DNA of 64,000 nt from assembly GCA_031472005.1 (NCBI GenBank), contig PZJY01000002.1:2294001-2358000 (forward strand). Reading direction: 5' to 3'. A program made the translations under genes and the position numbers. Below are positions 58,025-64,000 of this stretch, one piece after another. Source of the DNA: Tetracladium setigerum. Lineage: Eukaryota; Ascomycota; Leotiomycetes; Helotiales. Position 1 is the first letter of the stretch, and every line of letters starts with the position of its first letter. Below the pieces are notes generated by a model. It saw nothing but the letters and a program-made list of their open reading frames with translations. It searched no databases and was not told the origin of the DNA.

Positions 58025-59687
58025 CTAGTTGTGACTGTGATGGCTATCACTCCTGTCATTCAACAAATCCCTCTTTCCAACCCAACCTGTACCCTTCTTC
58101 CTCAAAGCCTTGGTAGCGTCACTCAAGCGAACCTTCAAGCTCTGCTCAATGTACAAGGGCAACTCGGTATTATCCCAATTTCCACCCATCTCACCCTTCA
58201 ACTTCTTACCATCACTACCAGCACCATATCCGAAAAGCGTGATATCAGTAGCCGTGTGTCCACCGGTAGACCAGTTGACACCAGCGCGAGTGCTGAGCAT
58301 CTTGCCAATCTCGTTTTGCCATGAACTCTTACCCTTCAAGGAGATGAGAAGTGTAATTTCGGCGTCAGTGGGGTTGAGAAGGCCGTAGGAGGGGAAGATG
58401 GTGCTTCGGAGGAAGGCAGCTGGGTCGGGTCCAGTGTACTTGGAGAAGATGCTGGAGAGAGCTTCGGTGGAGGCATTGGCAGCCTTGAAGATCATTGGGT
58501 TATAGCCATACAAGGTGAGTCCTCCGCACTCGTGGTCAGCGGCGGAAAGCATTTGGGTGTCTGGGTGAGCATCAATCCACTTCTTGACGTAATCAAGAAC
58601 TTCGTTGTATTGAAGAGTGTCGTGAAGATGGCCAATTGGGTCGTTGGAGTGACCGGCGTGATCAATACGAGATGCTTCAATCATGATGAAGAAACCTGGG
58701 ATCATTAGAAAATCCGGACTGAGATAAGTGATGCACATACCTTTCTTTGACTGCTTGGTTGCCTCGTGGAGGGAAGTGAGAGCAGTCTCGGTCATTTCAA
58801 CCAAGGATGGCTCAACTGCTGGATTACGATCAATCTCGTAGCTCATGTGACCTGAATTATTAGCATAGTATGATTGTGCAGGTGGATGATGAGCTTACCT
58901 TCGGTGAAAAGACCAACATATGGGAGCTTAGCAGCCTTTCCTTGCTTGAGCTTGTCAAAGCCAGCACGATCGGTGAAGACGTTGTAACCTTGCTTCTTTC
59001 CAAAGGCCAAAAGATCAATGCTGTCAGCTCGGCAGGATCCAGTGGTTCCTTGGGGCTTGAAGTAGCATCTTCCACCCCGAGAATGACATCAACGACAGAA
59101 CCTAGCGGGTGGGAGTAACCGATCTCGTGCTCAGCAATCTTGGCCTCCGAGTCACGGTGGATAACGTGAGCAGCGTAACCTGAGAATGTTAGTCTCATTT
59201 GGTTGAAACCAGTCACTTAACTTACAAGCTGGTGTTGCATGAGTAATTCTGGAAGTGGCCACGAGGCCGGTCTTGAAACCCTCCAAATGGGCTGCTTCAA
59301 GAATTGATCCAACTGGCTGATGGTCATCATCAACGGCAATGGCTAGAAAACTTTTAGCGAGATACGACGAGCGTGAGCATTTGACTTACCAGCATTGTAG
59401 GTTTTTACACCACAGCCAAAGGCAGTTGCGGAAGCAGCCGAGTCGGTAATCAGGTTGTCGCTAGCAAGAGTTCTGACATTGCCAATGATCAACTTGTCAC
59501 CCGGAAGTTGGAATGTGACCGGACGACCTGGATTTTCTCCGTTCAGGAGCAACGAGGCGTAATCGCGCGCAAGCGTCTGGGAAGCTGGTCCATATCCATC
59601 TGGAACGATATAGATGAAGTTCTTGGCACTGACAGCCAAGGACGACTTGACGAGTAAACCACCGACGGCAAGGTAGGAGAAATACAT
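58025..59687 (-). CDS. Alkaline phosphatase, one one-base deletion (5 exons)
   Basis: Metal-dependent phosphomonoesterase of the alkaline phosphatase family, probably secreted or vacuolar. ATG at 59687 opens a signal peptide (FSYLAVGGLLVKSSLAVSA), then NFIYIVPDGYGP. Active site DSAASATAFGCG near 59430. Metal ligands follow in IEASRIDHAGHSNDP, SAADHECGGLTL and STGGHTATDITLFG. Four short introns; phases join cleanly, for example KTYNA|AIAVDDDHQPVG. The frame breaks at VDVILG: one base in the CCCC run at 59075-59078 gives LGGGRCYFKP and continues through CRADSIDLLAFGK. About 490 residues. Positively charged His-rich tail ends SHHSHN. Confidence 0.85.
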
Positions 59688-61205
59688 ATTGGCACTTTTT
59701 ATGAAGGGACGAGGCCAATGGGAAGCTGTAACGAAACGAAAATCCTGCGGGATACTTCTGACTTTTATACCTGTACCCTTGGCCAAAGAGAACGGGATTG
59801 ACTTCTTCTCCACGTGGGATACATTGCTGGGGTCTGATAAAATCCAGGATCTTGCATGACAGGAAGGTGAAAATCCCTCTGGAGATCCCAATCACATATT
59901 AACAAGAACGCACGACCTATAGTGGAACCCCACACTCTTGGGGATCGCTTATCCCAAGCCAAAGGCGTTATTACAAGCGCTATAGCTACAAGCTTTGTTT
60001 ATTTGAGCCACAATAGGACGAAAACTGCTCTTGCCCAGGCCGGCAGTGATGGGCAACTAAAAAAATGTTTTGTACAACAGACGGGACTTACTCTCTGCGG
60101 GCAGGTTGAATAGATACGTCGGAGAGACTTTGCAAACTTCTGTTCTGCCGATACTACAATTCACCGACACTCCGCCGATATCTCTCCGGCCAGTAGATGA
60201 GCTGAAGTTGGAACGTGGTATAGAGAGTACCATTCCATCCTCGCTGCATCCAAGAGATATAGATGAGGTTGCTGTCAGATTCTTTGGACGACCTTCCGTA
60301 CCTGGCAGCGGCACAGCGCCCTTCGCTTGGCAACAGGAACAAGGGAGCCCACGTGTTCGAGAATGGAACGAACAACAAGTCGACGAAGACACACCACATT
60401 GCATATATAGGCGAAGAGCGGTTCCCTCTTGATTGGTATGATTCTTCTTGCATACAAGCTGAAAGAGTAGACTTTCTGTCTCAAATTTGGGACGATATGG
60501 CCAGACGATGCACAAAGTCAATTGACGACTAACAACCGTACGATCTCTAAATCTGCCTCATCCAAACAGGTGTTGGACCTTTAACCAGAGGATTAACAAA
60601 ATGTTTTCCAAGAGAGCAGGACAAGGAAAGAGATCGAAAATCATTGTATTGGGAGAAGGTAACGCTGGACTGCCAAAGGTGCAAACAAGAACAAGTGACA
60701 AAATGGGTGCAACGCAGGAAACAGGATCGAAAAGAGGACAGAGGAGAATTATTGAGGCTTTCGTTACGCCTTGTACACCATGATCAATCAATCGGGATGT
60801 TTCTCAACAATTCTCGACCTTACTCGGAAATACAGCCGATACAAGCTGTTGCAAGTAGATCGCGATGCATCGATGTGCGCGCGACCTCCAAGTCTTGAAT
60901 GCTACATGCAGTATGGCCACTTGACCGCAGAATACGTCCCGCATTGTTAGCAGAAGCAGTGTAAACAAACAGAAGGTAGGTAAATAGAAAGAAAGAAACA
61001 CGATCATTTTGACGACGAGGTTTAAATAGGTAGTGAGTAGATAGTTGAAATGGTATGAGGAGATGAGCGAGCTCGACATTTCAATGGAATTCGGATTTCT
61101 TAGCCCTCCCGCTGACTAATCAATGCTCACCCCCAAGGACCTGTTTCCGGCGTTTCAGAAGCTGCAAGGAGGTGCTGAGACATCACCGCATCAGCACATC
61201 GCGAC
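59688..61205. other. Intergenic, 1.5 kb, before the transposon
   Basis: Alkaline phosphatase promoter and sequence of unknown nature. Two overlapping open frames at 60070-60532 have no recognised similarity and do not join by a simple one-base change. Confidence 0.4.
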
Positions 61206-61207
61206 TA

Positions 61208-61258
61208 CCACCAGTCCTAGTCATTACTCACGGAACACCCCCTTGATGATGTAAGCAA
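61208..61258 (+). repeat. Left terminal inverted repeat
   Basis: Begins C-CACCAGTCCTAGTC and runs to GATGTAAGCAA; pairs with 62678-62727. Confidence 0.85.
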
Positions 61259-61312
61259 AACATCAAAATTCTAGCACGTAAACAAACCACCTGTATTCTA
61301 TCAACTATCAAA

Positions 61313-62641
61313 ATGAGTATCTCAACACGCTCAAATTTCTATCCGAGTACGCCGAATCGATCAAGCAAGCGATATGAATGGGATACTATTCAGAAAACCC
61401 GTTTCTACGATGCGTTGGATCGTAATGACGGCTCAATGTCATTCCGGGAGATTGCAAGCCAAAACGCACCATCTCTTACAACAGCACACCGGTGGAAGCA
61501 AGAACGATTAGTCCTAGGCTCGCCAGCTTATAGGAAAAGAAGAAGAGCTTCAGATATACTCGGCCAGCCTCCAAAGATGTCGAAAGAAGTCTGTAAAGCG
61601 CTAGTTGATCCGAAACAAAACCCGATCCGTGAGCAGACTTTAGAAGCTCAACTCTCCTTCCATAATATAAATTGCAGCACCCGAACAGCTCAACGATCAC
61701 TCCTTTTACATACGAACGGAGCCCGGAAATACAAACAAGCTTATGTCGGCAAAAAGCTTTCGCAAGCGAATAAGGACAAGAGAGTTATATACGGAAATAT
61801 ACATAAGGGGAAGACAATTGAGGAGTTTTGGGCCAATATTCTCTTTACCGATGAAGCACATATCGATCCGTCAGCTACAGCTCAAGGCCGAATCTTACGA
61901 GAGCGAGGGACAAGATACGATGAGGATAATATACAAGAAAGAGGGTCGTTAAGTGGCAATAAGCTCCATATTGCCGGCTGGATTAATTGGTACGGCAAAT
62001 GCGATAAATTACGCTTTTATAATAATGAGGAAGAGTATACCGAACATCCAAAGAAGCTGTCTAAGCCTCGCAAATCTAAGTACGAAGATCAAGATACCTT
62101 CCAGGCTCGACTCCAAGAATGGGAAGCTTCCTTTCCCCATGATCGTGATTCAAAGCCAAAAGGGAATGCTATGACCCAAAAGTACTACCATGATGAGATC
62201 TTACCGATGTATATCGATGCTATTCAACAAGCTCGATTACGACAAAACTCTGATTATGAGGGAGGCTCAGGGGAGTTCAAACAATGGATATTGCAAGAAG
62301 ATAATGACGGGTCTCATGGGCATGGAAGAGAGAGTCAAAATACTAAGAAATTACTAACAAAAAGCCTCGCAACTACCTTGAAAGAAGACAATTGGATAGA
62401 GACTCTCAATCATCCTCCTCAAAGCCCTGATTTGAACCCGATTGAGGGTATCTGGTGTATTTTAAAGCAAAGAGTACGGAAGAGGGTATGGGGTTCACTC
62501 GATGAGCTCAAAATAGTGATTCAGGATGAGTGGGACAAGATTACCCTGGAAGAGGTGCGTGATCGTATCAAAGATATGCCTGAAAGATGCCAGCGCCTAG
62601 TAAATACTAGTGGTGCACCCATTAAGGGCAAGAAATGGTGA
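61313..62641 (+). CDS. Tc1/mariner-type transposase, intact
   Basis: 442-residue intronless transposase. N-terminal helix-turn-helix DNA-binding part (TTAHRWKQERL, then TRTAQRSLLL). Catalytic acidic residues: D in FTDEAHID, D in LQEDNDGSHG, and E in SPDLNPIEGIW. Counting between the second D and the E gives 47 residues, longer than the usual Tc1 DD34E because of the tract GHGRESQNTKKLLTKSL. The space between the first and second D is also expanded. Start ATG at 61313, stop at 62641; the frame is open and undamaged. Cut-and-paste transposition with TA targets is the family activity. Whether the element is mobile is not shown by sequence. Confidence 0.9.
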   Translation: MSISTRSNFYPSTPNRSSKRYEWDTIQKTRFYDALDRNDGSMSFREIASQNAPSLTTAHRWKQERLVLGSPAYRKRRRASDILGQPPKMSKEVCKALVDPKQNPIREQTLEAQLSFHNINCSTRTAQRSLLLHTNGARKYKQAYVGKKLSQANKDKRVIYGNIHKGKTIEEFWANILFTDEAHIDPSATAQGRILRERGTRYDEDNIQERGSLSGNKLHIAGWINWYGKCDKLRFYNNEEEYTEHPKKLSKPRKSKYEDQDTFQARLQEWEASFPHDRDSKPKGNAMTQKYYHDEILPMYIDAIQQARLRQNSDYEGGSGEFKQWILQEDNDGSHGHGRESQNTKKLLTKSLATTLKEDNWIETLNHPPQSPDLNPIEGIWCILKQRVRKRVWGSLDELKIVIQDEWDKITLEEVRDRIKDMPERCQRLVNTSGAPIKGKKW

Positions 62642-62677
62642 TATTCAATAGCATAATTCATAGTGCTTTGGTGTCCC

Positions 62678-62727
62678 TTGCTTACATCATCAAGGGGGCG
62701 TTCCGTGAGTAATGACTAGGACTGGTG
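62678..62727 (-). repeat. Right terminal inverted repeat
   Basis: Reverse complement begins CACCAGTCCTAGTCATTACT; one mismatch against the left repeat and one C fewer at the outer end. Confidence 0.85.
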
Positions 62728-63026
62728 TACCCCTCCCTCCAACGACTTGTCCTGCGACACAACTCCACACTCTCTTCTCTTCTATGATAGCTGCCTGTCT
62801 CACTCCCACCACCACCATTTCTTCACTCCCTCGCAAGATCTGCGAATAGCTTCGCTTCTAACCACCAACCCAACGTTCAGTATATCACCCACCTATCTAT
62901 CTCTCCTTCAGGCACAGAAAACCACAACCAAACCTACCCCGCCATCACCCCACCTGCTCCAATTCCAACACCACCAACCATCAAATACATAACCAACACC
63001 CTCAACAAGCCTCAACAATCATCACC

Positions 63027-64000
63027 ATGGTCGACCGCTCAAAGAAACCCTCTGCTCTCTCCGCAACTCCAGCGAACCTCCCCAAGCAGTCGTCAACGTC
63101 ACCGACTCAAAAGTCACAGCTTCCCTCCCAACCGGCGAAGCAGTCGAGATCCTCCTCTACGGCGCAACAGTCATAAGTTGGAAGGATGCCCAGGGAAGCG
63201 AGAAGCTTTGGTTAAGCTCTGGTGCCATTCTAGATGGCACGAAGGCTGTCAGAGGAGGCGTGCCAGTTGTCTTCCCGGTACGCAGAATTGGAAAATAAAT
63301 AACCAACTCTAATAACAAAGCAATGAAGAAGAGAAATGCTAACAGTTGATCCAATTTTTCAGGTCTTCGGAACAGCTCCTGACCACGCTGCAACTTCCAA
63401 ACTCCCCCAGCATGGCTTTGCACGAACATCGCGTTGGGAATTCCTCGGAAAGTCAACCTCAGAGTCCGGCGAGACCAAAGACGGCGGCGACAACAGCGTC
63501 AAGCTTGATTTCGGCCTGTCGAGCAACAATTTGTCGGAGGAGAGCAAGAAAGCATGGCCCTTTGATTTTGGGCTGATCTACAGTGTTACGCTGAACAAGA
63601 GTAGTCTGACGACAAGTATCGTGGTGCAAAATGCTGGAGAGAAGGCTTGGGAGTTCCAAACGCTGTTGCATACTTATTTGAAGATCAAGGTAGCTTTATT
63701 CTTTGGCTATGTGCAGGATACATGTGAAATACTAATGTCTCTCCAGAATATCTCGGATATCTCAGTCGCGGGTCTCGAATCCTCTCCTTTCCACGACAAG
63801 GTTACTGCCGTAGCCGAAAACACCTCTTCTGACCAGGCCCTTACCTTTTCCTCAAAGACCGATCGAGTCTACACCCCAGCTGGAGGTCCATCGGCCACAG
63901 TTGTAGTGTCTGAAGCTGGAACAAAGAAGTATGAGGTAGTTCGGGATAATTTGAACGAGGTGGTTGTGTGGAATCCTTGGACCGATGCCAAAGATATCGG
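63027..64000 (+). CDS. Glucose-6-phosphate 1-epimerase (aldose 1-epimerase family), partial, one one-base deletion
   Basis: Interconverts alpha and beta anomers of hexose 6-phosphate; homologue of yeast YMR099C. ATG at 63027 (MVDRSKKPSALSATPAN). The frame then breaks: one base in the CCCC run at 63080-63083 gives LPQAVVNVTDSKVTASL. The fold core follows: GEAVEILLYGATVISW, RGGVPVVFPVFG across an intron (about 63279-63361), LPQHGFARTSRWEF, FDFGLIYSVTL, LLHTYLKIK, then a second intron and ISVAGLESSPFHDKV. The catalytic His sits in LPQHGF. The gene runs off the window at VVVWNPWTDAKDI, so the C-terminus is missing. Confidence 0.8.

Larger units (their letters stand above)
61206..62729. mobile_element. 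Complete Tc1/mariner-type transposon with TA target duplication
   Basis: Element 61208-62727 (1.52 kb), flanked by TA at 61206-61207 and 62728-62729. Terminal inverted repeats of about 50 bases differ at one internal position (A versus G after GGAAC) and by one C at the outer end (CCACCAGTCC on the left, CACCAGTCC reversed on the right). A single intact transposase gene lies inside (61313-62641). Both ends carry CACCAGTCCTAGTCATTACT and end near GATGTAAGCAA. Near-identical ends and an open frame suggest a recent insertion. It sits between alkaline phosphatase and the epimerase gene and interrupts no known gene. Confidence 0.9.

Noticed and set aside
60070..60532. Two overlapping open frames before the transposon
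   Set aside because: They differ by +1 rather than the common one-base loss and neither resembles a known family.
1..64000. CRISPR arrays, rRNA or tRNA genes
   Set aside because: No regular spaced repeats, and I saw no tRNA A/B-box pairs or rRNA segments by eye.

Overview
The window looks like nuclear DNA from a filamentous ascomycete (Pezizomycotina). Support: short GT-AG introns with CTAAC-type branch sites; HET-domain and 2EXR F-box-like genes; a divergent FET3/FTR1 iron-uptake pair; a CBM1-linked GH62 arabinofuranosidase; a cutinase; fungal MED8 and RIF1; and a Tc1-type transposon. A Leotiomycetes-like fungus is my best guess from general protein resemblance only. No rRNA, tRNA or CRISPR was recognised.

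Layout. 0.6-2.3 kb: TmpA-like membrane oxidoreductase. 3.8-4.5 kb: 2EXR gene. 4.9-8.8 kb: multicopper ferroxidase (FET3) and iron permease (FTR1), divergent around a 0.67-kb promoter with two exact ATCWGATAA GATA-factor sites. 9.4-13.0 kb: a second 2EXR gene and a HET gene, divergent. 13.5-14.7 kb: GH62 with CBM1. 16.4 kb: secreted phospholipase A2. 18.0 kb: small chromodomain protein. 19.5 kb: MPDU1-type PQ-loop protein. 21.7-25.9 kb: VIT/vWA protein carrying RNA-polymerase-II-CTD-like heptads and GLFG motifs. 26.8-32.5 kb: RIF1. 33.2-35.1 kb: HET gene. 36.1-37.2 kb: third 2EXR/DUF7730-like gene. 38.2-39.0 kb: MED8. 42.2-43.0 kb: DUF6914-like protein. 44.5-45.4 kb: cutinase. 47.4-50.3 kb: decayed epoxide hydrolase and acyl-CoA dehydrogenase. 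51.3-55.8 kb: SDR and two glutathione transferases. 58.0-59.7 kb: alkaline phosphatase. 61.2-62.7 kb: complete Tc1-like element. 63.0 kb to the edge: glucose-6-phosphate 1-epimerase.

Two observations stand out. First, about 17 coding interruptions are each repaired by adding one base, many of them beside short homopolymers, while several long genes (VIT/vWA, the second HET gene, GH62, most of RIF1) are clean. In every gene where I could sum the exons (2EXR, FET3, FTR1, HET, DUF7730, cutinase), the added bases make the coding length an exact multiple of three. This points to base-calling deletions in the assembly rather than biological decay. The epoxide hydrolase, by contrast, carries true nonsense codons. 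Second, the 1,391-residue VIT/vWA protein joins an adhesion-type vWA head to eight YSPxSPx-like heptads and a nucleoporin-like GLFG tract, an architecture I do not know as described.

Functional links: FET3 and FTR1 form the reductive iron uptake complex and probably share one iron-responsive promoter. The 47-56 kb block (epoxide hydrolase, ACAD, SDR, two GSTs) resembles a partly decayed detoxification or small-molecule locus. The rest are unrelated housekeeping and secreted-enzyme genes.
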